64,000 bases of DNA, from positions 186,001 to 250,000 of the forward strand of contig NZ_JARRAB010000005.1 in assembly GCF_030376615.1 (NCBI RefSeq), in the 5' to 3' direction. Below the pieces are notes generated by a model. The model saw only the letters and a list, made by a program, of their open reading frames with translations, was not told the origin of the DNA and ran no database searches. The translations under genes were made by a program, and so were the position numbers. Source of the stretch: Pseudomonas sp. sp1636 (GTDB taxonomy: Bacteria; Pseudomonadota; Gammaproteobacteria; Pseudomonadales; Pseudomonadaceae). Numbering within the stretch: the stretch's first letter is position 1; the number at the start of each line of letters is the position of its first letter. Below are positions 31,592 through 39,281 of this stretch, in pieces.

Positions 31592-32499
31592 ATATTTCCC
31601 GAAGCATCAGTCGCCGGATGCCCAAAGGCCGGCACTTCGTCATCGGCGTGCCGTTCCTTTGGCTGTTCCTGTTCTTCCTGCTGCCCTTCATCATCGTGTT
31701 GAAGATCAGCTTCGCCGAAGCCGACGTGGCCATTCCGCCCTATACCGAGATCTACGCCTGGGCGGAACAGCAGCTGTCGATTGTCATCAACCTGGGCAAC
31801 TACATCTTCCTCAGCGAAGACGACCTGTACCTGGCCGCCTACCTCGGCTCGTTGCAGATGGCCTTCTTCAGCACCCTGCTGTGTTTGCTGATCGGCTACC
31901 CGATGGCCTACGCCATCGCCCGCGCCGACAAGGAAATGCAGACGGTGTTCCTGCTGCTGATCATGATGCCGACCTGGACCGCGATCCTGATCCGCGTGTA
32001 CGCCTGGATGGGCATCCTCAGCAGCAACGGCCTGCTCAACAGCCTGCTGCTGAGCCTGGGTCTGATCGACGATCCGATCCGCATCCTCAACACCAACGTC
32101 GCGGTGTATATCGGCATCGTCTACTCGTACCTGCCGTTCATGGTGTTGCCGCTCTACGCCAACCTGGTCAAGCACGATCAGAGCCTGCTGGAGGCCGCTG
32201 CGGATCTGGGCTCGAGCACCTACAACAGCTTCTGGAAGATCACCGTGCCGCTGTCGAAGAACGGCATCATCGCCGGCTGCATGCTGGTGTTCATTCCGGT
32301 GGTCGGCGAGTTCGTGATTCCCGAGCTGCTCGGCGGCCCGGAGACGCTGATGATCGGCAAGGTGCTCTGGCAGGAGTTCTTCAATAACCGTGACTGGCCG
32401 GTGGCCTCCGCCTTGGCGGTGGTGATGCTGGCGGTGCTGATCATCCCGATCATTCTGTTCAACCGTAGCCAGGCCAAAGAAATGGAGGGCAGAGCATGA
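31588..32499 (+). CDS. spuG: Polyamine ABC transporter permease
   Basis: 303-residue PotH-type permease with six or so helices, starting PKGRHFVIGVPFLWLFLFFLLPFIIVLKIS. The EAA loop is LLEAAADLGSSTYNSFWKITVPLSKNGIIAG near 200-230. ATG overlaps the spuF stop by four bases. Its last codons and the following RBS recur just downstream (32525-32585), see the mini-ORF entry. Confidence 0.94.
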   Translation: MNISRSISRRMPKGRHFVIGVPFLWLFLFFLLPFIIVLKISFAEADVAIPPYTEIYAWAEQQLSIVINLGNYIFLSEDDLYLAAYLGSLQMAFFSTLLCLLIGYPMAYAIARADKEMQTVFLLLIMMPTWTAILIRVYAWMGILSSNGLLNSLLLSLGLIDDPIRILNTNVAVYIGIVYSYLPFMVLPLYANLVKHDQSLLEAAADLGSSTYNSFWKITVPLSKNGIIAGCMLVFIPVVGEFVIPELLGGPETLMIGKVLWQEFFNNRDWPVASALAVVMLAVLIIPIILFNRSQAKEMEGRA

Positions 32500-32585
32500 T
32501 GACGTTTCCTCGGAGTGTGCCGACCATTCTGTTCAACCCTCTGCATCAGCAACATCTGGCTAAGGAAATGGAGGGCCGCGCATGA
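32451..32585 (+). repeat. Partial tandem duplication of the spuG 3' end
   Basis: Copy one, 32451-32499, and copy two, 32525-32585, share CATTCTGTTCAACC at the left, then AAATGGAGGGC.G.GCATGA at the right (AGE GGAGG is the RBS, ATGA the overlap). Between these blocks copy two has 12 extra bases, keeping frame. The two copies therefore give two successive RBS-plus-ATGA junctions. Confidence 0.85.
32496..32585 (+). CDS. 29-residue coupled mini-ORF between spuG and spuH
   Basis: ATG at 32496 overlaps the spuG stop by ATGA and has the RBS AATGGAGGG upstream. The frame ends at 32583-32585 in a TGA that overlaps the spuH ATG by ATGA. The peptide repeats the SpuG C-terminus: TILFN near 10-14 and AKEMEGRA at the end, with a variable middle. 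It likely arose by duplication of the spuG tail and relays ribosomes from spuG to spuH. Whether the peptide itself has a role is unknown. Confidence 0.6.
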   Translation: MMTFPRSVPTILFNPLHQQHLAKEMEGRA

Positions 32586-33481
32586 AAAGTTTCAGTTTCT
32601 CCCGCTTCATGTTGTGGGCGGGCTTCGCGTTCATCTACCTGCCGATGCTGATCCTGGTGATCTACTCGTTCAACGGCTCCCGTCTGGTCACGGTGTGGGG
32701 CGGCTGGTCGGTGAAGTGGTACGTCGGCCTGCTCGACAACACCCAGCTGATGAGCGCGGTGATGCGCTCCCTGGAAATCGCCTTCTACACGGCGATCGCC
32801 GCGGTGATTCTGGGCACCCTGGCGGCCTTCGTGCTGACCCGGGTGACCCGCTTCAAGGGCCGCACCCTGTTCGGCGGGCTGGTCACCGCACCGCTGGTGA
32901 TGCCGGAAGTGATCACCGGTCTGTCGCTGTTGTTGCTGTTCGTGGCCATGGCCCAGGTGATCGGCTGGCCGGCCGAGCGTGGCATCCTGACCATCTGGAT
33001 CGCCCACACCACCTTCTGTACCGCCTATGTGTCGGTGGTGGTGTCCTCGCGTCTGCGTGAGCTGGATCTGTCCATCGAGGAGGCGGCCATGGATCTGGGC
33101 GCCAAGCCGCTGAAGGTGTTCTTCCTGATCACCATTCCGATGATCGCGCCGTCCCTGGCGGCCGGCGGCATGATGTCCTTCGCCCTGTCGCTGGACGACC
33201 TGGTGCTGGCCAGCTTCGTTTCCGGTCCCGGTTCCACCACCCTGCCGATGGAGGTGTTCTCCGCCGTGCGCCTGGGCGTGAAGCCGGAGATCAACGCCAT
33301 CGCCAGCCTGATCCTGTTGTCGGTGTCGCTGATGACTTTCATCATCTGGTTCTTCGCCCGGCGTGCCGAGGCCAAGCGCAAGAAGGCCGTACAGCAGGCT
33401 ATGGACGAAACCACCGGCATCCGCGAGCAGCAGGGCCCGGACAACCGCCGCGACCCGTCGCAGATCCACGCGACCGCCTAG
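32582..33481 (+). CDS. spuH: Polyamine ABC transporter permease
   Basis: 299-residue PotI-type permease. MLWAGFAFIYLPMLILVIYSF is the first helix; the EAA loop EEAAMDLGAKPLKVFFLITIPMIAPSLAAG lies near 167-196, then the family motif SFALSLDDLVLASFVSGPGSTTLPMEVFS. It completes the Spu transporter with SpuD/E, SpuF and SpuG. A terminator follows 19 bases downstream. Confidence 0.95.
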   Translation: MKSFSFSRFMLWAGFAFIYLPMLILVIYSFNGSRLVTVWGGWSVKWYVGLLDNTQLMSAVMRSLEIAFYTAIAAVILGTLAAFVLTRVTRFKGRTLFGGLVTAPLVMPEVITGLSLLLLFVAMAQVIGWPAERGILTIWIAHTTFCTAYVSVVVSSRLRELDLSIEEAAMDLGAKPLKVFFLITIPMIAPSLAAGGMMSFALSLDDLVLASFVSGPGSTTLPMEVFSAVRLGVKPEINAIASLILLSVSLMTFIIWFFARRAEAKRKKAVQQAMDETTGIREQQGPDNRRDPSQIHATA

Positions 33482-33499
33482 CGCGTTGCCTGGGTAAGC

Positions 33500-33547
33500 A
33501 AACAAGGGTCACTGCGGTGGCCCTTGTTTGTGGGTGTGTTTTTTCCG
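33500..33547 (+). terminator. Terminator of the spu operon
   Basis: AAACAAGGG (33500-33508) pairs with CCCTTGTTT (33521-33529), with extra pairing inside the loop (CAC/GTG), followed by GTGGGTGTGTTTTTT. Confidence 0.85.
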
Positions 33548-33608
33548 GAGATGCCTGTCCGGATGCTTGTGGAATGGCTGTCCGAGTCCGCACGGAAGCC
33601 GCCCGCCG

Positions 33609-33757
33609 CGCCAACGCCTGCTTCGCCAGGCCAAGAGCCCGCTGGGGCACAGGCTCTATGCGCTGCGCGAACAGGCGGTGAGGCCGATATTCGGCGGCAT
33701 CGAATCAGTTACGGGGGCGCCGGTTCCTGCTGCGCGGCATGCTGCCTCAACTGCTCA
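33609..33757 (+). pseudogene. C-terminal transposase remnant, frameshifted (IS1182-like)
   Basis: One frame reads SPLGHRLYALREQAVRPIFG, which resembles the C-terminal block of IS1182-family transposases (YALRKQTVEPVFG-like). About 25 bases later the match continues in another frame as GRRFLLRGM, corresponding to the following FRQFLLRGL block. So a frameshift splits it, and everything before and after is missing. The remnant abuts the modE stop and marks past transposition between the spu operon and modE. Family named from memory. Confidence 0.55.
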
Positions 33758-34567
33758 GGCTGGCACTCCGACAATCACGCTCGATGCCTTGAAAATCGCC
33801 GTAGCGGCCTGGCCTTCTGCGAGGCCCAGGTTGCAACTGCTCTCGTTGGTGACGATGGCTGCCAGCGCGGCGCCGCCGGGAAGTTCCAGCACCACCTCCG
33901 TATTCACCGCGCCGGCATGCACCCGCGTAATATTGCCAGTCAACCGGTTGCGTGCGGAGAAGCGCGCGCCCTCCTCATCGGTGACCAGGATGATTGAGGA
34001 CGACTTGATCAGAGCCAAAGCTTCGCTACCGTGCATTAGCCCGAGTTCCGTGGTGCTTTCATGGGTGACGATGGCGACGATCTTCTGACCGCCAGCAATT
34101 TCCAGTTCGATTTCGTCATTGACTGCGCCGGTTTTCACCTGGGTGACGGTGCCGCGAAACTGATTGCGTGCGCTGGTCTTCATGCTCATTCTGCGGATCA
34201 ATAGGTAATCATCGGCAATGCCCTCGGCTTGCCGGTTCAGTTGTTCAACGAAACGCAGGTGTTCACGCTCGATCAGGCGAAAGTTCTTCACTAACTGTTC
34301 GCCGCGCGGGGTCAGGCGCGTACCGCCGCCGCCCTTACCGCCGGCAGCACGCGCCATCAGCGGCTCGCCCGCCAGGTTGTTCATGGCGTCGATGGCATCC
34401 CAGGCGGCCTTATAGCTCATCTTGATCGCTTTGGCGGCCTGGGTGATGGAGCCGCACTCGGCGATCTTGGCCAGCAGGGCGATACGCTGTTCACCGCCGA
34501 ACTTCTCGCCATCGACAGTCAGCCAGACCGAACCGTGCAGCTCCATGGCCCTATCTTTAGTTTCCAT
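33755..34567 (-). CDS. modE: Molybdate-responsive regulator ModE
   Basis: 270 residues with the full ModE layout: N-terminal winged helix (ALLAKIAECGSITQAAKAIKMSYKAAWDAIDAMN), then RAAGGKGGGGTRLTPRGEQLV, the ModE wing, and two Mop domains opening SARNQFRGTVTQVKTGAVNDEIELEI and SARNRLTGNITRVHAGAVNTEVVLEL. ModE with bound molybdate controls molybdate uptake and molybdoenzyme genes. ATG 34567 or 34546 are both possible; METKDRAM is used here. No modABC genes are beside it. Confidence 0.9.
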   Translation of the reverse strand: METKDRAMELHGSVWLTVDGEKFGGEQRIALLAKIAECGSITQAAKAIKMSYKAAWDAIDAMNNLAGEPLMARAAGGKGGGGTRLTPRGEQLVKNFRLIEREHLRFVEQLNRQAEGIADDYLLIRRMSMKTSARNQFRGTVTQVKTGAVNDEIELEIAGGQKIVAIVTHESTTELGLMHGSEALALIKSSSIILVTDEEGARFSARNRLTGNITRVHAGAVNTEVVLELPGGAALAAIVTNESSCNLGLAEGQAATAIFKASSVIVGVPA

Positions 34568-34908
34568 GAGCGTTCTGCTGCTCCTCAGTGGTTTCGTCGA
34601 CGAAGCATATCGACAATTGCCCACAGTTACTGCCGCCGGGTGGGCGCAACGGCGGGCTTCCAGAGTTCGCCTCCCCTTGGGTCTTTGCGCGTGGGCGCGC
34701 GCACGCCGCGAATGGCCGGCGCGTATCCTGGCGGGGGCCGCTCACCGCCTGCCGGAGCGGGCAGTGCAGAGGCTTCAGTGGCCAGGCCTTGATCAACGGC
34801 TATGCTTCACCCGAGTCGCTATCCCGAGCGGCCGGATGCAGGCGCGGCGGGCTTGCCGGGTCGAGACGCGATCCACTCTCGCCGTAATGACCGCAGGGGC
34901 AACAAGCC
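34568..34908. other. Intergenic gap between modE and the SdhB-like gene
   Basis: 341 bases without a convincing gene. A frame containing ACRSGQCRGFSGQALINGYA near 34740-34810 faintly recalls a 2Fe-2S ferredoxin loop (CRSGxC), suggesting a decayed Fe-S domain, but it is too short to name. No promoter, palindrome or terminator of note was seen. Confidence 0.3.
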
Positions 34909-35616
34909 ATGATTGATGTACAAGTCTATCGCTACCACCCGGAACAGGAGCGGCAGCCCTGGATGCAGTCGTTGTCGTTGCCCGAGGAATTCCGCGCACG
35001 AATGGTGCTGGATGCGTTGGAGTTCCTGCATGAGGCCGATCCGACGCTGGTCTACCGGCGCTCCTGCCGGGAGGGGGTTTGCGGCTCGGATGGCATGAAC
35101 ATCAACGGCAAGAACCGACTGGCCTGCATCACGCCGGTCTCGGCGGCGCTGGGCACGGCCAGCGCACTGATTATCAGACCTTTGCCCGGCATGCCGGTCA
35201 TCCGCGATCTGGTGGTCGACCAGAGTCTCTTCTTCAAGCAATACCAGAGCATCAAGCCATGGCTGATCAACCACGACCCGGCGCCGACCATCGAGCGCCT
35301 CCAGTCCCCCGAGGAACGCGCCAGGCTCGACGGGTTGTATGAGTGCATCCTCTGCGGCTGCTGTTCTTCGCAATGTCCGTCCTGGTGGTGGAATCCGGAA
35401 AAGTACGTCGGTCCAGCCGGGCTGCTGCAGGCCTGGCGTTTCATCGCCGACAGCCGCGACCAGGCCACGACGGAACGGCTCGAACGGTTGCAAGACCCGT
35501 TCAGCCTGTTCCGTTGCCGCAGCATCGGCAACTGCTCCTGGGTCTGCCCCAAGGGGCTCAATCCCATGGGGGCCATCGGCAAGATTCGCCAGGAACTGTT
35601 GCGCAAATCCACCTAG
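34909..35616 (+). CDS. Orphan succinate dehydrogenase iron-sulfur subunit (SdhB-like)
   Basis: 235 residues with the complete SdhB ligand set: 2Fe-2S loop SCREGVCGSDGMNINGKNRLAC near 52-73 (with the E. coli-type Asp as third ligand), 4Fe-4S motif CILCGCCSSQCPS near 147-159, and 3Fe-4S CRSIGNCSWVCPKGLNP near 204-220. It should carry electrons from a flavoprotein subunit to quinone, but no sdhA, sdhC or sdhD gene is near. Its length equals normal SdhB. A second copy of sdhB in an accessory zone is odd; it may replace or modify the main complex. Confidence 0.85.
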   Translation: MIDVQVYRYHPEQERQPWMQSLSLPEEFRARMVLDALEFLHEADPTLVYRRSCREGVCGSDGMNINGKNRLACITPVSAALGTASALIIRPLPGMPVIRDLVVDQSLFFKQYQSIKPWLINHDPAPTIERLQSPEERARLDGLYECILCGCCSSQCPSWWWNPEKYVGPAGLLQAWRFIADSRDQATTERLERLQDPFSLFRCRSIGNCSWVCPKGLNPMGAIGKIRQELLRKST

Positions 35617-35980
35617 CGGCCTCGCTGGCATAGACGTTGTCGGGGGTATGCCTCTGGTCGATATTAGCCTTTCGTAAGGCGACGTCCCCGTTAGGTGTCG
35701 CATGAGGCGTAGGGCTTTTGTAGGCGCGGTTTCAGCCGCGAATTTCGCGGCTGAAACCGCTACGGGAGATCCTCACGCCTTGGCGTGTTTGTAGCAGTTA
35801 ACGGCTAGATGGCTTTCGTTACCTGTAGCGTTGCGTCGAACACGAACCGCGCCGGCCGCCTCTATGCCATCGATGCGGGCCTCTGCAGGCCATGCGTTGA
35901 ACAAGGCAACGCGATCCGCAACAATGTCGTTTCCGGGGGCATCGCCCTTGTTCCATCGGCCTGCTCCAAGGTGAAGCCGC
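35617..35980. other. Intergenic gap with a REP-like hairpin and possible minus-strand remnant
   Basis: 364 bases between the SdhB-like and cysteine-hydrolase genes. It holds the perfect hairpin at 35726-35760 and a small CACGCC-TT-GGCGTG hairpin near 35775. On minus, a frame ending at 35773 reads NAWPAEARIDGIEAAGAVRV and ends LAVNCYKHAKA; it looks protein-like but has no proper start or known family, so it is at most a gene fragment. Confidence 0.4.
35726..35760. repeat. REP-like perfect hairpin
   Basis: GCGGTTTCAGCCGCGAA and TTCGCGGCTGAAACCGC, 17 pairs around a single T. Typical pseudomonad intergenic REP. Confidence 0.85.
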
Positions 35981-36520
35981 ATGACCACTGCACTGCTGAT
36001 TATCGACGTCCAACAGGCACTCTGTACTGGCGCGGAAGCGGCCTTCGATATCGACCGGGTTATCGCAAGGATCAACCGCGTTGCCGAGCAGGCACGGGCC
36101 GCCGGGCTACCGATTGTTTTGCTCCAGCATGAAGAGAGCCACGGATCTCTTCGCTTCGGCACCCAGGGTTGGCAACTCGCTGAAGGGCTAGTGACGTCGC
36201 CGGATGATCTGCGAATGCGCAAGAGCACCCCGGACTCGTTCTTGCGAACCGACCTGAACCAGCGGCTCCAGGAATGGCAGATCACCCGTTTGCTGATCTG
36301 TGGCTTGCAGAGCGACTACTGCGTCGACACCACCACCCGCCGCGCCTTGGCGCTGGGCTATGAGGTAGTCCTGGTCGCGGACGCGCATTCGACGGTGGAC
36401 AACGGGGTGCTCTGCGCCGCGCAAATCACGGCACATCACAACGCCACCTTGGCGAACATCACAAGCTTCGGGGCGCGGGCCGTCGTCGTCCCGGCCGCCG
36501 ATGTGCGCGTCGAGGTGTAA
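35981..36520 (+). CDS. Isochorismatase-family cysteine hydrolase
   Basis: 179 residues, with the family triad Asp9 (LLIIDVQQ), Lys81 (RMRKSTPDSF) and Cys114 (GLQSDYCVDTT). The family includes nicotinamidases and N-carbamoyl hydrolases; motif details do not single out a substrate. Stands alone between the SdhB-like gene and topB. Confidence 0.9.
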   Translation: MTTALLIIDVQQALCTGAEAAFDIDRVIARINRVAEQARAAGLPIVLLQHEESHGSLRFGTQGWQLAEGLVTSPDDLRMRKSTPDSFLRTDLNQRLQEWQITRLLICGLQSDYCVDTTTRRALALGYEVVLVADAHSTVDNGVLCAAQITAHHNATLANITSFGARAVVVPAADVRVEV

Positions 36521-36556
36521 AAGACTTTCGCCGGCACGCGTTTTGGTAGCATTTAA

Positions 36557-36572
36557 CTGTACATCCATACAG
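36557..36572 (+). promoter_or_regulatory. LexA (SOS) box upstream of topB
   Basis: CTGTACATCCATACAG fits CTGT-N8-ACAG exactly, the LexA-binding consensus of gammaproteobacteria. It lies 61 bases upstream of the topB ATG and 37 bases after the hydrolase stop. This predicts DNA-damage induction of topB. Confidence 0.75.
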
Positions 36573-36632
36573 ATTGTGCTTGCCTGAACCCGCGCCGCTG
36601 CGCATGCTGTGCGCCATCGCGACAAGGAACCA

Positions 36633-38585
36633 ATGATGGCGGCCATGCGGCTCTTTCTCTGTGAAAAACCTTCCCAGGCCAAGGACATCGCCAAGGTGCT
36701 CGGTGCCACCCGGCGTGGCGACGGTTGCTGGTTGGGCAGCAACCTGACGGTGACCTGGTGCATTGGCCACCTGCTGGAAACCGCCCCGCCGGACGCCTAC
36801 GACGCCCGCTACAAACGCTGGGTGCTGACTGACCTGCCGATCATCCCCGAGCGCTGGAAGATGCTGGTCAAGCCCAAGACCGCCAGCCAGTTCAAGGCGG
36901 TCAAGCGTCTGCTCGGCGAAGCCGACGAACTGGTGATCGCCACCGACGCCGACCGCGAGGGCGAGATGATCGCCCGCGAGCTGGTCGAGCATTGCCGCTA
37001 TCGCGGGCCGATCCAGCGCCTGTGGCTGTCGGCGCTGGACGATGCCTCGATCCGCAAGGCCCTGGCCGCGCTCAAGCCCGGCGCCGACACCTTCAGCCTC
37101 TACCAGTCGGCGCTGGGCCGCTCGCGCGCCGACTGGCTGATCGGCATGAACATGAGCCGGCTGTTCACCCTGCTTGGCCAGCAGTCCGGCTATCAGGGCG
37201 TGCTGCCGGTGGGCCGGGTGCAGACCCCGACCCTGCGCCTGGTGGTCGACCGCGACCGCAGCATCGCCGCCTTCGTGGCGCTGCCGTACTGGGCCATCGA
37301 GGTGGCGCTGCTGGCCGACGGCACCGCGTTCAGCGCCCAGTGGCGCGCGGCCCCGGACGTCTGCGACGAGCAGGGCCGCTGCCTCAATCAGGCCCTGGCG
37401 CAAGCGGCGGCGACGGCCATGGGCAACGCCGCCAGCGCCCAGGTGGTGAAGCTGCGTAGCGAGCGCCTGCGCGAGGCGCCGCCGCTGCCGTTCGATCTCG
37501 GCACCCTGCAGGAAGTCTGCTCGAAGAAGCTCGGCCTCGGCGCCCAGGAAACCCTGGACATCGCCCAGGCGCTCTACGAAACCCACAAGCTGATCACCTA
37601 CCCGCGCAGCGATTGCGGCTACCTGCCGCTCAGCCAGCACGCCGAGGCGCCGGCCATCCTCGCCGCCCTGGGCCGCGTCGACCCCGCCCTGACCGGCCTG
37701 CTCGAGCACCTGCAACCGCAGCGCCGCTCGCGGGCCTGGAACGACGGCAAAGTCAGCGCCCACCACGGCATCATCCCGACCGCCGCCGCGCAGCACCTCG
37801 AACGCCTGAGCGGCAAGCCGCGGGCGGTCTACAGCCTGATCCGCGCGCGCTACCTGGCGCAGTTCCTGGCCAACCACGAATACGAGCGCACCCAGGCCGA
37901 CTTCGACTGTGCCGGCCAGGCCCTGCGCGCGGTCGGCAAGCTGATCGTCGAGGCCGGCTGGCGCCGCGCATTGCCCGAAGCCCTGGCGCCGGCCAAAGGC
38001 CGCGAAGCGCCCCCCGCGCAAACCCTGCCGGCCCTGCGCGAAGGACAGGACTGCAGCGTGGCGGGCGTGACCCTCAAGGATCTGTGGAGCCAGCCGCCGA
38101 AACCCTTCACCGAGGGCGACTTGATCAAGGCGATGAAGAACGTCGCCAAGCTGGTCGACGACCCACGGCTCAAACAGAAACTCAAGGACACCACCGGCAT
38201 CGGCACCGAAGCGACCCGCGCCGGCATCATCCAGGGCCTGCTCGAGCGCGGCTACCTGGTCAAACAGGGCAAGGCCCTGGCCGCCACTCCGGCCGCTTGC
38301 AGCCTGATCGACGCCGTCCCCCGCGCCATCGCCGACCCCGGCACCACGGCGATCTGGGAGCAGGCACTGGACATGGTGCAGAGCGGCGAGATGAGCCTGG
38401 ACGAGTTCGTCGGCAAACAATCGGCCTGGATGAGCAAGCAGGTGCAACGCTGCGCCGGCCTGCACTTGACCATCAACGGCCCGGCCAGCCCGGCGGCCGG
38501 CGCACCCTGGAAGGGCAAGCGCAAGACCGGTAAACGCAAGGCGGCGGGGAGCAAGCGGGTAGCCAAGCCGGTTGGGCGAGGGTGA
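36633..38585 (+). CDS. topB: DNA topoisomerase III
   Basis: About 650 residues. Toprim domain opens MRLFLCEKPSQAKDIAKVLGA with ATDADREGEMIARE near 108-121 (acidic Toprim residues). The active-site tyrosine is Tyr323 in LITYPRSDCGYLP. The strand-passage arm contains GRVQTPTLRLVVDRD. A basic, Lys/Arg-rich tail (KGKRKTGKRKAAGSKR) ends the protein, lacking zinc fingers. Start: ATG 36633 follows AAGGA at 4-5 bases; ATG 36645 gives the more common N-terminus. Confidence 0.93.
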   Translation: MMAAMRLFLCEKPSQAKDIAKVLGATRRGDGCWLGSNLTVTWCIGHLLETAPPDAYDARYKRWVLTDLPIIPERWKMLVKPKTASQFKAVKRLLGEADELVIATDADREGEMIARELVEHCRYRGPIQRLWLSALDDASIRKALAALKPGADTFSLYQSALGRSRADWLIGMNMSRLFTLLGQQSGYQGVLPVGRVQTPTLRLVVDRDRSIAAFVALPYWAIEVALLADGTAFSAQWRAAPDVCDEQGRCLNQALAQAAATAMGNAASAQVVKLRSERLREAPPLPFDLGTLQEVCSKKLGLGAQETLDIAQALYETHKLITYPRSDCGYLPLSQHAEAPAILAALGRVDPALTGLLEHLQPQRRSRAWNDGKVSAHHGIIPTAAAQHLERLSGKPRAVYSLIRARYLAQFLANHEYERTQADFDCAGQALRAVGKLIVEAGWRRALPEALAPAKGREAPPAQTLPALREGQDCSVAGVTLKDLWSQPPKPFTEGDLIKAMKNVAKLVDDPRLKQKLKDTTGIGTEATRAGIIQGLLERGYLVKQGKALAATPAACSLIDAVPRAIADPGTTAIWEQALDMVQSGEMSLDEFVGKQSAWMSKQVQRCAGLHLTINGPASPAAGAPWKGKRKTGKRKAAGSKRVAKPVGRG

Positions 38586-38686
38586 GCGGGTAGCGGGGGA
38601 GGCTGCAAATAATTGTGCTCGCGGCTCAAAGCATAAAGTGTGGTTTGTTGCCTATTGCCTTGCTCTCCCGCTGCATTGTTTCTGCC

Positions 38687-39007
38687 TCAGAGCGATGCGA
38701 TCTGTTGAATGTAGCCAAGCTTCTCTTCTGACAAGCCCGTCAGCTGCGCCTCTTGGACGCGTCCTTCACGAATCAGCTGACCGAACACGAAGAGCAACTG
38801 CGAGTAGCGATAGTCGTATTTGCGCTCGATCTCGCGTTGCTGGCGCGCCAGGTATTCCTGGAGCGGCCACATCTCCTGCGGCTCCGTGATGGCGGCGGCT
38901 CTTGCCTTGAAGTCGGCCATGATCTCGGCCAGTTCGGTTGTGAGCGCCGCCTCGAATACGCGGTGCGCGAGCTTCTTCTCGGCAGCGAGCCACTTGAGAT
39001 CGTGCAT
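38687..39007 (-). CDS. Fluorescence recovery protein-like (FRP-like) small protein
   Basis: 106 residues, predicted all-helical. The block MWPLQEYLARQQREIERKYDYRYSQLLFVFGQLIREG (46-82) closely recalls the cyanobacterial fluorescence recovery protein, which has LHDFLSAKRHEIDGKYDYR followed by LIFVFAQL..EG; length also matches. FRP dimers bind the orange carotenoid protein in cyanobacteria. Here no carotenoid-binding gene exists in the window, and residues thought to contact it (an Arg and an Asp in cyanobacteria) appear changed to Gln57 and Glu51. RBS AGGAG precedes ATG; a long upstream in-frame extension is rejected. Role unknown. Confidence 0.7.
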   Translation of the reverse strand: MHDLKWLAAEKKLAHRVFEAALTTELAEIMADFKARAAAITEPQEMWPLQEYLARQQREIERKYDYRYSQLLFVFGQLIREGRVQEAQLTGLSEEKLGYIQQIASL

Positions 39008-39055
39008 GGATACTCCTGACCGGCGCGACGGCCCTGCTTGGCACACGGAACACTT

Positions 39056-39086
39056 GGGGGCAGGCCGCAATGTTGCGCCTGCCCCC
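39056..39086. repeat. Strong hairpin upstream of the FRP-like gene
   Basis: GGGGGCAGG (39056-39064) and CCTGCCCCC (39078-39086) pair, and CGCAA/TTGCG extend the stem with one bulge. It lies between the chemoreceptor stop and the FRP-like start on minus. No U-run follows on either strand. The rest of the 274-base gap (39008-39281) shows no gene. Confidence 0.6.
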
Positions 39087-39281
39087 GGCTTCAGTTCGAT
39101 TAAAGCCCTCACTACCCCGCTGTTCAACCTGCTCAGGGGCGGAGTCGATTGCCGTGTTACTCCGCCTCGCTGTGCGGCGGCCATTTTTGCCTTGTCGTGG
39201 CGGCCTCGCCAACTTTTTCCAGCGATCGCCAAGGCATGACTGCAAAGGCTGCCGGAGCACAAGCGGTGCGTCGATGCGCCA

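Noticed and set aside
34535..34900. Candidate ferredoxin-like ORF before the SdhB-like gene
   Set aside because: Only a short CRSGxC resemblance, no complete domain and no RBS.
35773..35980. Minus-strand protein-like frame ending LAVNCYKHAKA
   Set aside because: No start with RBS, it continues antisense into the cysteine hydrolase, and I recognise no family. Kept only as a note in the intergenic entry.
39008..39262. N-terminal extension of the FRP-like protein
   Set aside because: The extension is low-complexity, spans a GC hairpin, and a good RBS sits right at the internal ATG 39007.
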